Shown piece after piece: positions 1-8,178 of a DNA stretch of 44,477 bases. A program made the translations under genes and the position numbers. The DNA is taken from contig JAUYIE010000012.1 in NCBI GenBank assembly GCA_030688365.1, positions 1 to 44,477 of the forward strand, in the 5' to 3' direction. Position 1 is the first letter of the stretch. Each line of letters starts with the position of its first letter. Below the pieces are notes generated by a model, which saw only the letters and a list, made by a program, of their open reading frames with translations, was not told the DNA's origin and did no database searches. The stretch is from a bacterium. Lineage in GTDB: Bacteria > Patescibacteria > ABY1 > JACQRZ01.

Positions 1-120
1 CAAGTATTCGGGCAGGTGGCGGGGCGACAATTCTATTCGCTCGGGTGTGGCGGAATTCCCCCCAAACCCCCCTTCCGCCACGCCCTCGCTTCGTTGCGGA
101 AAAAATTTTAAAGATTTCTT
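1..120. repeat. Left arm of perfect 120-bp inverted repeat
   Basis: Bases 1-120 are the exact reverse complement of 2507-2626; I compared every base and saw no mismatch. The arm starts at the window edge, so the repeat may extend further left. The stop and last codons of the aminotransferase gene lie inside it. The arm is GC-rich, in contrast with the AT-rich DNA between the arms. Confidence 0.95.
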
Positions 121-1082
121 ATCTTATCATACTCGACCAAAAACTTTTCAATTTCTTTTGTACCACTCATATGTAATCTAACAAATCTGTTGCCAATTTC
201 AATTTTGTGCCCACCCATAATCAAAATATTTTTCTCTATCATTTTTTCTTCCAATAATTCAGAAGTTAAATTTTGCGGTAATTCAATGAGCGCAAAATTT
301 GAAAATGATTCAAAATACTTGCCTTTTTTTTCGTCATCAAAATATGCTTTTAGTAAATTGTGGCATGACATTAAAATTTTCTTTTTTGCCTCAATGATTT
401 TATCATCAGCAAATATTTTGAGACATTTTTTTACAGCGTTTATATTGTGGTTTAAATCTCGCTTATTGTATAAAAAATCCGCAATATCACTATTATTAGT
501 TACCAAATATCCCAAGCGTTCATCCGACAAGCTATGACTTTTTGAAAACGAGTGCAAAACAATAATTTTTTTGTCTTTGTATTTTTCTAAAATGGATTTT
601 GTGTTTATCTCTGGCAAAACATTGATACAGCTCCTGTCAATCAAAACAATGGCATCGTTTGGTAAACTTTCAATAATTAACTGCAAATCATTATCACTAA
701 ATGTTTTGCCAGTCGGATTGTTTGGAGTAGTTATCAAAACAATATCTGGCAGAGTGTTTTTTATTTCTAATACAAATTTATCAATTGAAAGTTCAAAATT
801 TAACTCGCGTTCTACCTTAACCGTTTCAATAAACCATTCGGATAATTGTTTTGTGCTAAAAAAATAATTAGGTAAATCTAAAAGTAGTTTTAACTTTCTA
901 CCCCTTTCGGCGAAACTTTTTAGAGAAAAGGCAGAAAAAATAAGAATTAAATTACTGTTAGAGCCGTAATTTAATAAAACATGATTTTCGGGAACGCCCA
1001 AATTTTGAGCTATTTTTTCCTCAATTTCATGTTTTAAATCAATTTCTTCTTTGTAATTTTCACCATAATTTAGGTCAATCAT
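108..1082 (-). CDS. PLP-dependent aminotransferase, HisC-like (fold type I)
   Basis: A 324-residue class I/II aminotransferase-like protein, slightly shorter than typical histidinol-phosphate aminotransferases (about 350). Visible motifs are TTPNNPTGK near residue 118 (cofactor/substrate loop), HSFSKSHSL with the expected Schiff-base lysine, RLGY just after it, and FVRLHMS near the C-terminus with the carboxylate-binding arginine. The usual D-x-x-Y before the lysine reads DRSC, so the conserved tyrosine that contacts PLP appears replaced by cysteine. The start overlaps the SIS gene stop by 4 bp, which suggests translational coupling. The substrate is unknown. A dedicated small-molecule pathway with the neighbouring sugar-phosphate isomerase-like protein is more likely than histidine synthesis, as no other his gene is present. 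Confidence 0.8.
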   Translation of the reverse strand: MIDLNYGENYKEEIDLKHEIEEKIAQNLGVPENHVLLNYGSNSNLILIFSAFSLKSFAERGRKLKLLLDLPNYFFSTKQLSEWFIETVKVERELNFELSIDKFVLEIKNTLPDIVLITTPNNPTGKTFSDNDLQLIIESLPNDAIVLIDRSCINVLPEINTKSILEKYKDKKIIVLHSFSKSHSLSDERLGYLVTNNSDIADFLYNKRDLNHNINAVKKCLKIFADDKIIEAKKKILMSCHNLLKAYFDDEKKGKYFESFSNFALIELPQNLTSELLEEKMIEKNILIMGGHKIEIGNRFVRLHMSGTKEIEKFLVEYDKIRNL

Positions 1083-2182
1083 ATTTTTTTCTCAGCCTGA
1101 ATCGTTTTTTGGTTATACCAAGAATTGCCTGCCGAAGTTGAAATTAACTCTCGCGATTCCATATCGTTGTAAATACCCAAAAAATAAGAGGCATAATTTA
1201 TAAAAAGGAGAGTGGAAAAGAATTTTTGGAAAAAATTCTTTTGATCCAGTTTTATTTCCACAAGTTCAATATTTTTATTTTGTTTTGCTTTTTTATCGGT
1301 AAAAACAGAAACTAGTCTATTTATTTTTTCGTTAGTATAATTATCTTCATCAATATCTCTAAAAATTACAATGGCCAACTTATTTTTTGGCTCTGTGAAA
1401 ACGGCCACTTCGCTATGTGTAAATTCGTGGAAAAAATTTCTGTGAGCTGGAGCCATAGACATTTCATTGAAGTGCATATCAACTAATTTCAACAAAGTAA
1501 AATACCATTTTGGCTCTGCCAAAAATACTATTTCTCTATCTCTTAACTTTTCCGCAAATAATTCCGCTTGCTTGATTTTTTGCTCAGAAAATTCTTGCTT
1601 GAGATATATAGCGGTTTCTTTTAGCTCATTCTGAAAATTTGACTCTATCATTTTCAATTCCGTAAAAATATCAAGTAAAATACTGAAATACTGCGGGACA
1701 TGAAATAGCGGATATTCACGATCAGGATTTCTCAATTCCCAGTGAATTATTGAAACATTGTCTTGCTTTGCAATTTCGGCTAGTTTGCCACCAGAAGTTA
1801 GAAAAATTATATTTTGCGTTAATTCTTTAATATTTTGATAAAAATTTATTGGTTCCTGTGAATATCCACTGTAAGAGCTAATAATCGTTAAGGTTTTTTC
1901 ATCTTTTAAAACTTCTTTATCAACAAGTAAATCAACATCAAAATCATTTATGACATCAACATAAATGGGGATTTTTCTGCTCGCGAAAAATCCTTTTATG
2001 ACATCTGAAACAATTGCCGAACAACCCATGCCAGTAAATATAATTTTTCTAAACTGACCAGCTTCAATTTTGCTTCTTAAATCTTTGCCTAACCCGTCAA
2101 GCGAATAATCTTTATTCCAAAGCAAACTAGCAGTAAATTCAGTGTCTATAAATTGTTTATATCGTTGTAATCTTGGTTGCAT
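1079..2182 (-). CDS. SIS-domain sugar-phosphate isomerase-like protein
   Basis: A 367-residue protein resembling the bifunctional phosphoglucose/phosphomannose isomerase family (two SIS domains). The first SIS domain carries GMGCSAI near residue 51 and the phosphosugar-binding ISSYSGYSQEP near residue 101. The second contains a HRNFFHEFTHSE segment near residue 243, at the place of the family's HNE motif. The normal glycine-rich GMGGS reads GMGCS, and the catalytic region is atypical, so the substrate may differ. It is the middle gene of a three-gene minus-strand unit, 20 bp downstream of the XRE regulator and overlapping the aminotransferase by 4 bp. It probably acts on a phosphorylated sugar in the cytoplasm; the pathway cannot be named from sequence. 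Confidence 0.75.
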   Translation of the reverse strand: MQPRLQRYKQFIDTEFTASLLWNKDYSLDGLGKDLRSKIEAGQFRKIIFTGMGCSAIVSDVIKGFFASRKIPIYVDVINDFDVDLLVDKEVLKDEKTLTIISSYSGYSQEPINFYQNIKELTQNIIFLTSGGKLAEIAKQDNVSIIHWELRNPDREYPLFHVPQYFSILLDIFTELKMIESNFQNELKETAIYLKQEFSEQKIKQAELFAEKLRDREIVFLAEPKWYFTLLKLVDMHFNEMSMAPAHRNFFHEFTHSEVAVFTEPKNKLAIVIFRDIDEDNYTNEKINRLVSVFTDKKAKQNKNIELVEIKLDQKNFFQKFFSTLLFINYASYFLGIYNDMESRELISTSAGNSWYNQKTIQAEKKI

Positions 2183-2202
2183 ATTTTTAAAAGTTATTAC
2201 TA

Positions 2203-2412
2203 CTATTTTAACAAATCTTCAATAGAAATGTCCAATGTTTTCGCGAGTTTTGCCATTAAAATAACAGATGGTTTTTTTATAACTCCGCTTTCAATTTTGG
2301 TAAGCGTTGTATATTTAACATCCGCTTTTTGGGCAAATTCTTCTTGCGATAAACCAGTTTTCATTCTGTATCTTTTGAAGTTTTCGCTAATTTTATTATT
2401 GGTTATTGCCAT
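2203..2412 (-). CDS. Cro/CI (XRE) family HTH regulator
   Basis: A 69-residue protein that is almost entirely one helix-turn-helix domain: GLSQEEFAQKADVKYTTLTK forms the HTH, followed by KIESG, and the protein ends with the IEDLLK typical of compact XRE repressors. It is the first gene of the XRE-SIS-aminotransferase unit. A 12-bp inverted repeat brackets its promoter just upstream, so autorepression is the likely mode of control. It has no sensing domain, so any inducer would act on the HTH protein itself or through a partner. Confidence 0.9.
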   Translation of the reverse strand: MAITNNKISENFKRYRMKTGLSQEEFAQKADVKYTTLTKIESGVIKKPSVILMAKLAKTLDISIEDLLK

Positions 2413-2423
2413 AATATCAGTAA

Positions 2424-2473
2424 TTTGATAGTATTAAAGTGTTATGCTATCCTTTCAATATAATACTATCAAA
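2424..2473 (-). promoter_or_regulatory. Promoter with flanking operator repeat for the XRE operon
   Basis: On the minus strand: -35 TTGATA (2467-2472), 17-bp spacer, -10 TAGCAT (2444-2449). Perfect 12-bp arms reading tttgatagtatt and its complement lie at 2424-2435 and 2462-2473; one arm covers the -35 and the other lies just downstream of the -10. This is the layout expected of a repressor operator pair for the adjacent XRE protein. Confidence 0.7.
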
Positions 2474-2506
2474 TTTTCAAAAATTATTCAACCTTTTATT
2501 GTTATG

Positions 2507-2626
2507 AAGAAATCTTTAAAATTTTTTCCGCAACGAAGCGAGGGCGTGGCGGAAGGGGGGTTTGGGGGGAATTCCGCCACACCCGAGCGAATAGAATTGT
2601 CGCCCCGCCACCTGCCCGAATACTTG
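2507..2626. repeat. Right arm of perfect 120-bp inverted repeat
   Basis: Exact reverse complement of 1-120. The two arms enclose 2386 bp of AT-rich DNA with three minus-strand genes and no recognisable transposase. Its right end runs directly into a second palindromic structure (2601-2751). Confidence 0.95.
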
Positions 2627-2751
2627 GAGGGCAGAGCACCAAAGAAAAATGTCCTTTCCTTTTTAGAAGAAATTGGTCGCGCGCAAATCCGAAAAGCAAG
2701 GAACATTTTTCTTTGGTGTCCGCCGAGGCTCTGCGAGGCGGTGGCGGGGCG
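2601..2751. repeat. Nested imperfect palindrome, about 150 bp
   Basis: Three pairs of arms are nested: 2601-2612 with 2740-2751 (cgccccgccacc and complement), 2631-2636 with 2729-2734, and a perfect 16-bp pair 2637-2652 with 2703-2718. Single-stranded DNA or RNA here could fold into one long interrupted hairpin. Open frames crossing it are by-products of the repeat, not genes. It overlaps the right inverted-repeat arm and ends about 28 bp before the ATP-grasp start, so it may also supply that operon's leader. Confidence 0.8.
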
Positions 2752-2778
2752 TCCTCATTCTTGGAGGTTCTCCGCAAA

Positions 2779-4032
2779 ATGGGTTCTGACTTTTTCAAAC
2801 AAACACCACCAATCAAGATTGGCAGCACATATATACATAAAAAAAATAACAACTATTGCGACGATTGCGGGGTGTCATCTGCTTACCACATACAGACGTG
2901 GCTTGAAGAACTCTCCGAATATTGGCTCTCGCATATACGTATACCGCGACGACTTGAACATGTTGCTACTGTTATTCTTGAAACCCTCTTTACATCACTA
3001 GGACTCATGTCATTTCGCGACGGCTTCACAAGTAAAGATATACAACCACGGAGCATGTGTTTCATTGAGGAACTTAAAAAACGTGGTGGTCTGGTACAAG
3101 TACTTCGTGGACCAGCCGGATACACCAGCCATTTCCGTGCATCCATCAATGAAAAAATTATCCGTTTTGAGGGGCTACCAATCGCACAATTTGCGAGTAA
3201 ATATCATTCGTCTTTAGCAGATAACAAAGAAAAAACAAAACACCACCTAAAAAAAGGAAATTTTCCCGTTGCCAGTGGATCATCCTTTGGGTTTTGGCAA
3301 AAGAAAAAAGCAATGGATTATGGAACCAACATTATTGGATTTCCATTAGTAATCAAACCACGCGGTGGCTCCGTCAGTAGACATGTCACTACGAACATTC
3401 AAAACACAGAACAGTTGAATAAAGCGATTGATGTTGCAACCGCATATTCACCGTTTTATATTCTTGAACAATTTATTCCCGATGCGTTTGTTTTTCGCGC
3501 GACTGTGATTGACTTTGATTTCGTCGCCTGTGTCAAACAAGTTGCTGCAAACGTTATTGGCGACGGCACATCAACAATACGCGCACTTATTAATAAAAAA
3601 AATGCCGACCCAAAGCGAAGCGCGTCGCATGAAAATTCCTCTATTTTGCATACGATCGTCGAAGATGAAAAAACCACAAAACTACTCTCTGTAAAAGGAT
3701 ATACTGTAGATAGTATCCCCAAACAAGACGAGATTGTTTTTTTGCAAATAGACCCGTTTTTGAAACTTGGAGGTGACTTGATGGAACTCACACCCTATAT
3801 ACACCCTGATAATCTTCGGCTTTTCCGTAATTTAGCACGATTTTTTGACATGAGGGTTGTCGGAATTGATTTTTTGGCGCACGATATTACATATCCATAC
3901 ACACAACAGCCGTGTGCAGTCCTTGAACTCAACAGTGCGCCCTGTATTGAACTGCATCACTACCCCTCCTCGGGTGATCCGCAAAACGTCGCGCACGCAC
4001 TTGTAAATTTATTTTTTAAATATTATCTATGA
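2779..4032 (+). CDS. Cyanophycin-synthetase-like ATP-grasp ligase
   Basis: About 417 residues from the ATG at 2779, chosen because GGAGG lies 11 bp upstream (2763-2767) and because the 22 upstream in-frame codons are repeat DNA. ATP-grasp signatures: FPLVIKPRGGSVS for nucleotide binding, a GDGTSTIRALI segment typical of the ATP-grasp half of cyanophycin synthetase, VVGIDFLAHDI, and the metal-binding AVLELNSAPCIELHHYP near the C-terminus. The Mur-ligase half of true cyanophycin synthetase is absent. The family joins an amino group to an ATP-activated carboxylate. It is the first gene of an operon with MurF and Ddl, so a role in attaching an amino acid to a wall precursor or a peptide metabolite is inferred. 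It overlaps the next gene by 4 bp. Confidence 0.8.
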   Translation: MGSDFFKQTPPIKIGSTYIHKKNNNYCDDCGVSSAYHIQTWLEELSEYWLSHIRIPRRLEHVATVILETLFTSLGLMSFRDGFTSKDIQPRSMCFIEELKKRGGLVQVLRGPAGYTSHFRASINEKIIRFEGLPIAQFASKYHSSLADNKEKTKHHLKKGNFPVASGSSFGFWQKKKAMDYGTNIIGFPLVIKPRGGSVSRHVTTNIQNTEQLNKAIDVATAYSPFYILEQFIPDAFVFRATVIDFDFVACVKQVAANVIGDGTSTIRALINKKNADPKRSASHENSSILHTIVEDEKTTKLLSVKGYTVDSIPKQDEIVFLQIDPFLKLGGDLMELTPYIHPDNLRLFRNLARFFDMRVVGIDFLAHDITYPYTQQPCAVLELNSAPCIELHHYPSSGDPQNVAHALVNLFFKYYL

Positions 4033-4598
4033 CCATGGTGTTGTGGGGCATACTCGTCCTACTACTCATACCCTTGACATTTTTCATGATATTTCTTTGT
4101 GTCTTAGTCCTTGATGCAATTATTAACGGCCATGCATTACCGACAAGCGGACGAGCGCGAGGACATCTGGTCCGCGCGATACAGCAATATACACCAAATG
4201 CAAAAACATTTTACGATCTTGGGTGCGCTCATGGATCCTTGTCGTTGAAAATAAAAAAAATAATGCCCGCATTAGATGTACACGCGATTGACAATAGCGC
4301 GTTACGTATTTTTGTTGCAATGCTTAAAACAAAATTTTTAAGACGTGGAGTACATTTTCATAAACAAGATCTTTTTCACTTTGATCTTAGGAACGCTGAT
4401 GTGGTGTATTCATATTTATGGTATGACCACATGCTTCCACTGGAAAAAAAATTGCTTGCAGAATTAAAACCAGGGGCAATGCTGGTTACCAACACATCTC
4501 GCCTGCCATATTGGCAACCTGATTACAAGATCATCACCTTTTCCGGCACCACAATAACACCTGATTTTGAAACACTGTTCGTTTACCTAAAAAAATAA
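4029..4598 (+). CDS. Membrane-anchored class I SAM-dependent methyltransferase
   Basis: A 189-residue protein. Residues 4-33 form one strongly hydrophobic segment, likely a signal anchor. The rest is a short Rossmann methyltransferase: motif I YDLGCAHGSLSLKI near residue 62 (SAM glycine loop), acidic DVHAIDNS at the end of strand 2, and DVVYSYLWYD near strand 4. The start ATG overlaps the ATP-grasp stop (ATGA). It lies 10 bp before the hydrolase gene. A single N-terminal anchor suggests action on a lipid or membrane-bound precursor at the inner face of the membrane; the substrate is unknown. It is also similar in layout to membrane-bound rRNA adenine dimethylase-like proteins, which cannot be excluded. 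Confidence 0.75.
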   Translation: MTMVLWGILVLLLIPLTFFMIFLCVLVLDAIINGHALPTSGRARGHLVRAIQQYTPNAKTFYDLGCAHGSLSLKIKKIMPALDVHAIDNSALRIFVAMLKTKFLRRGVHFHKQDLFHFDLRNADVVYSYLWYDHMLPLEKKLLAELKPGAMLVTNTSRLPYWQPDYKIITFSGTTITPDFETLFVYLKK

Positions 4599-4608
4599 AA
4601 TAATCCTG

Positions 4609-5358
4609 ATGAAAATCATTGTTAAAAATCTTGCGACAGAATATAGCGACGAGGGTACAGGTCATGTACTCCTTTTTCTTCATGGCTGGCAAGACACACT
4701 ACACACCTTTGATGCTTTGTGTGTATCATTAGTCAAAACACATCGCGTTGTCCGACTTGATTTGCCTGGATTTGGACACACTGACACACCAAAACAAGTA
4801 TGGACACTTGATGAATATATTGCATTCGTTGATGAATTTATAAAAAAACTCCAGCTGGACGTTGATACTATAGTTGGACACTCATTTGGTGGTCGTATTA
4901 TTATCAAAGGTGCTAGCACCAAAAAAATTCATACCAAAAAAATTATTTTAATCGCTTCTGCCGGTATCGCACAACGACAAACACTCCGCACAGCCACATT
5001 AAAAATTATAGCTAAAATCGGCGGTATCCTACTATGTGTCCCCCCGCTCTTTTTTTGGCGCGACACATTGCGTAGACAATTTTATTCAGCTATTGGTAGT
5101 GACTATCTCAGCGCCGGCGCATTACAAAAAACGTTTTTAAATATTATTGCCCACGATCTAAGTCAATACGCGCGGATGCTTTCTCTTCCGACATTACTTA
5201 TTTGGGGAGATCACGATATACAAACACCTCTTTCCGATGGCAAACGCCTTACAAAAATGATCCCAGGTAGCCACCTTGACATAATCTCTGATACAGGACA
5301 TTTTGTACACAAAGAAAGACCTTTAGAAGTCTTACGGACTATACAAAAATTTTTATGA
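4609..5358 (+). CDS. Alpha/beta-fold hydrolase
   Basis: A 249-residue single-domain alpha/beta hydrolase of usual length. The oxyanion-hole LFLHGWQDT lies near residue 24, the nucleophile elbow VGHSFGGR (serine) near residue 90, the catalytic aspartate in LLIWGDHDIQTP near residue 200, and the histidine in ISDTGHFVHKE near residue 226. All three members of the triad are present. No signal peptide is seen, so it is cytoplasmic. It is the third gene of the envelope operon and overlaps the MurF gene by 4 bp. The substrate is unknown; an ester or amide linked to the pathway of its neighbours is a guess from context. Confidence 0.85.
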   Translation: MKIIVKNLATEYSDEGTGHVLLFLHGWQDTLHTFDALCVSLVKTHRVVRLDLPGFGHTDTPKQVWTLDEYIAFVDEFIKKLQLDVDTIVGHSFGGRIIIKGASTKKIHTKKIILIASAGIAQRQTLRTATLKIIAKIGGILLCVPPLFFWRDTLRRQFYSAIGSDYLSAGALQKTFLNIIAHDLSQYARMLSLPTLLIWGDHDIQTPLSDGKRLTKMIPGSHLDIISDTGHFVHKERPLEVLRTIQKFL

Positions 5359-6788
5359 CCAAAGACTGGCTGACACGATACGATCTACAATACCCCCGCT
5401 CGCTTATATACATGCTTCAAGCAAGTGAGTATAATATTCGTGATTATTTACGGTGGCTTGCACGCACCAAAGATTTTGCCCATGTAGAGAAACGAAAACA
5501 ATTGGTAAAAAATAAAAAAACTATATTACTATTGGTAATCGCGTGGATTATTTCACTTACGTTATACATCCTGGCTATATATATATTGTTCACTGGCACC
5601 ATACCATTAAAATATATAGAATTTTTTGCAATTATTCTTGTGGCACCCTACATAGTCGCGTATGGCATTATACTACCACTGACGTCCATCAAGTTTTTAA
5701 TACAAAAACCGATTGAATATTTCATAATCAAAAAAGCGAAACAAATACTTGTGTCGCATAAAGGATTCAAAATTGCGATTGCGGGAAGTTACGGCAAGAC
5801 AACAATGCGAGAAATATTAAAAACAGTGTTATCAGAAGATAAAAAAGTTGCGACCCCGCCAGGCAACCATAATACACCTCTAGGAATCAGTACATTTATA
5901 AAATCCCTAGCCGGCGACGAAGATATTCTTATTTTTGAGCTTGGTGAATATTATCCCGGTGATGTGAAAAAACTCTGTACGCTAGTACGACCTGATTTAG
6001 GAATTATAACCGGCGTCAATGAAGCACATCTTGAAAAATTTAAAACAATAGACAAAACTGCTCGTACGATTTTTGAGCTTGCTGATTATCTGGGTGATAA
6101 GCCGTTATATGTAAATAAAGAAAACACAACAGCATCACAGTACGCGTCTCCATCGCATATTTTGTATAGTAGAGAAAAAGTTGGTAAATGGTTTGTGTCT
6201 GATCCAACCACTGATTTGACTGGCACCTCGTTTATTTTAAAAAATAACTCCGAGACTTTGGCAGTACACTCACGACTGTTGGGATCGCACCAGATCGGTC
6301 CGTTGGCAGTAGCGATAGACATCGCCATATGCACAGGAATGGCGCACGAATCAACACTACGAGGAATCGCTCATACTAAACCATGTGATCATAGACTAGA
6401 ACCAAAAATAGATTCCAGTGGTGTCATCACCCTTGATGATAGTTATAACGGCAATCCGGATGGAGTAAGTGCGGTAATTGAGTTTTTATCTTCCCTCAAA
6501 GACTATCACCGGCTCTATGTCACACCAGGTCTTGTTGAAATGGGCGCACAAACCGAGTCAATACATAAAAAGATAGGTCATCAGCTTGCAAGCGCAGATA
6601 TAGAAAAAGTTGTGCTTATAAAAAACTCTGTTACACCCTTTATAGAACAGGGCTTGAAAGAATCAAAGTATCATGGTGAGATAATATGGTTCAAAGATGC
6701 GTTGACCGCATTTGCCTCACTATCCCAGCTCACTGTTCCTGGTGACGTAGTCTTACTACAAAACGATTGGCCTGATCAATATAACTAG
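5355..6788 (+). CDS. murF: Mur ligase, MurF-like, with N-terminal membrane segments
   Basis: A 477-residue protein. Hydrophobic stretches at about 56-80 and 86-110 are two predicted membrane spans, not found in classical cytoplasmic MurF. The ligase domain follows: P-loop GSYGKTT at 144-150, the PPGNHNTPLG substrate loop, and LDDSYNGNPDGV, which is characteristic of MurF. The C-terminus LLQNDWPDQYN resembles the usual MurF ending. MurF adds D-Ala-D-Ala to the UDP-muramoyl tripeptide using ATP. The next gene, Ddl, makes that dipeptide, which supports the assignment. It overlaps the hydrolase gene by 4 bp and precedes ddl by 8 bp. Confidence 0.87.
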   Translation: MTKDWLTRYDLQYPRSLIYMLQASEYNIRDYLRWLARTKDFAHVEKRKQLVKNKKTILLLVIAWIISLTLYILAIYILFTGTIPLKYIEFFAIILVAPYIVAYGIILPLTSIKFLIQKPIEYFIIKKAKQILVSHKGFKIAIAGSYGKTTMREILKTVLSEDKKVATPPGNHNTPLGISTFIKSLAGDEDILIFELGEYYPGDVKKLCTLVRPDLGIITGVNEAHLEKFKTIDKTARTIFELADYLGDKPLYVNKENTTASQYASPSHILYSREKVGKWFVSDPTTDLTGTSFILKNNSETLAVHSRLLGSHQIGPLAVAIDIAICTGMAHESTLRGIAHTKPCDHRLEPKIDSSGVITLDDSYNGNPDGVSAVIEFLSSLKDYHRLYVTPGLVEMGAQTESIHKKIGHQLASADIEKVVLIKNSVTPFIEQGLKESKYHGEIIWFKDALTAFASLSQLTVPGDVVLLQNDWPDQYN

Positions 6789-6796
6789 TATTTTAT

Positions 6797-7957
6797 ATGA
6801 AAAAAAATATTGCTGTCATTTTTGGAAGCAGAAGTGCCGAGCATGATGTTTCTATCCTTACCGCTCACACACCAATTATTTCTTCTCTTTTGGCGATGTC
6901 CGATTATGATGTATGGCCTGTATATATTTCAAAAAAAGGTGTTTGGTATTGTGACAAAGTCATGAATGAGTTGTCTTTTTTTAAAAATGATAATTTTGAA
7001 AACGAATTAAAAAAATTGAAGCCGATTAAAATGGCGCTCAATCACGGATTAGAAATAATCTGGCCGGGTGTGTTTTCCAAAAAAGTAAATATTGATATTG
7101 CCTTTCCAGCAACACATGGAACATATGGAGAAGATGGAAGCTTAATGGGACTTTTGCGTATGGCAAATATTCCGTTTGTTGGCTGTGATTTATTTGCCTC
7201 GGCTGTTGCTATGGACAAGGTGCTCACAAAACAAATAATGTCTGCTGAAAATATTCCAATAGCCCCCTACGTTTGGTTTACCAAACACGAATGGAAAAAA
7301 AATCAAGAGGCGTTAAGGAAAAAAATATCAGAATTGAAGTATCCGTTGTTTATAAAACCCGTGCATCTTGGATCCAGTATTGGAATAACGAAAGCTAAAA
7401 CTTCTCAAGAGCTTGAAAATGGCATTGAGGTGGCGCTTCACTATGATGACAAAATACTTGTGGAGGAGGGTGTAGAAAATCTTATTGAGGTTACATTACC
7501 TATTATGGGGAATGAGACGCCCACATGCGCCCTCATAGAACGCCCACTCAACAAAACGGAAATGTTTGATTTCAATGATAAATATTTATCGGGTGGAAAA
7601 AACACGGAAGGCGCGAATGCACAGTATAGTGAATTACCGGCCAATATTGAGCCGGCGCTTTCGCAACAAGTCATTGAGTTGGGCAGACGAGCGTATCACA
7701 CCATTGGGTGTGAAGGTGTCGCGCGCATTGATTTTCTTATTGATAATCAAACGAAGAATGTCTACGTCAATGAAATAAACACATTACCCGGTAGTTTGTA
7801 TATACACAACTGGCGAAAGGTCGGAGTGAGTGGAGTAGACTTGGTTACAAAATTGATTTTACTAGCAAATGAGCGTTTTGATTCACAAAAAAATATCACC
7901 CATGCGTTTAAATCTGATATTTTAAAAATGGGTGGGGGAAATAAGACGCAAGAATAA
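6797..7957 (+). CDS. ddl: D-alanine--D-alanine ligase
   Basis: A 386-residue ATP-grasp ligase making D-Ala-D-Ala for peptidoglycan. Motifs: the start IAVIFGSRSAEHDVS, HGTYGEDGSLMGLL near residue 111 (substrate/omega region), FVGCDLFASAVAMDK, the ATP loop FIKPVHLGSSIGI near residue 186, and the metal-binding YVNEINTLPGSLY near residue 322. Length and order fit the family. It starts 8 bp after MurF in the same operon. The C-terminal tail of about 25 residues after the catalytic core is not conserved. Confidence 0.95.
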   Translation: MKKNIAVIFGSRSAEHDVSILTAHTPIISSLLAMSDYDVWPVYISKKGVWYCDKVMNELSFFKNDNFENELKKLKPIKMALNHGLEIIWPGVFSKKVNIDIAFPATHGTYGEDGSLMGLLRMANIPFVGCDLFASAVAMDKVLTKQIMSAENIPIAPYVWFTKHEWKKNQEALRKKISELKYPLFIKPVHLGSSIGITKAKTSQELENGIEVALHYDDKILVEEGVENLIEVTLPIMGNETPTCALIERPLNKTEMFDFNDKYLSGGKNTEGANAQYSELPANIEPALSQQVIELGRRAYHTIGCEGVARIDFLIDNQTKNVYVNEINTLPGSLYIHNWRKVGVSGVDLVTKLILLANERFDSQKNITHAFKSDILKMGGGNKTQE

Positions 7958-7958
7958 T

Positions 7959-8174
7959 ATGGCGCATATTTATGACTACGCATATTTTGATGACTCAATT
8001 ATTTCATTTAAAGACGCATCACTTAGTATTGCTAGTTCCGCTGTACTTTGCGGATTGAGTGTCTATACTGGCAATAAAAAAATGGGGCCACTCACGACAG
8101 AAATTCAAAAGAAACATTCGGACATTTTGAACGGAAACGACCCAGCATACCAACATTTTTTGACGGTGATTTAA
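7959..8174 (+). pseudogene. Class IV aminotransferase N-terminal remnant
   Basis: A 71-residue frame whose first 40 residues (YFDDSIISFKDASLSI, then SSAVLCGLSVYTG) match the N-terminal strand and turn of branched-chain or D-amino-acid aminotransferases. Those enzymes are about 280-300 residues; the PLP lysine and most of the fold are missing, and the last 30 residues resemble nothing I know. The start is 1 bp after the ddl stop, in operon position. A D-alanine transaminase would supply Ddl with substrate, so this may be a decayed member of the same pathway. A small functional protein derived from it cannot be excluded. Confidence 0.55.
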
Positions 8175-8178
8175 AAAA

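Noticed and set aside
2444..3001. 185-codon frame crossing the repeats
   Set aside because: It runs through the inverted repeat and palindrome and then out of frame through the ATP-grasp gene; no family resemblance.
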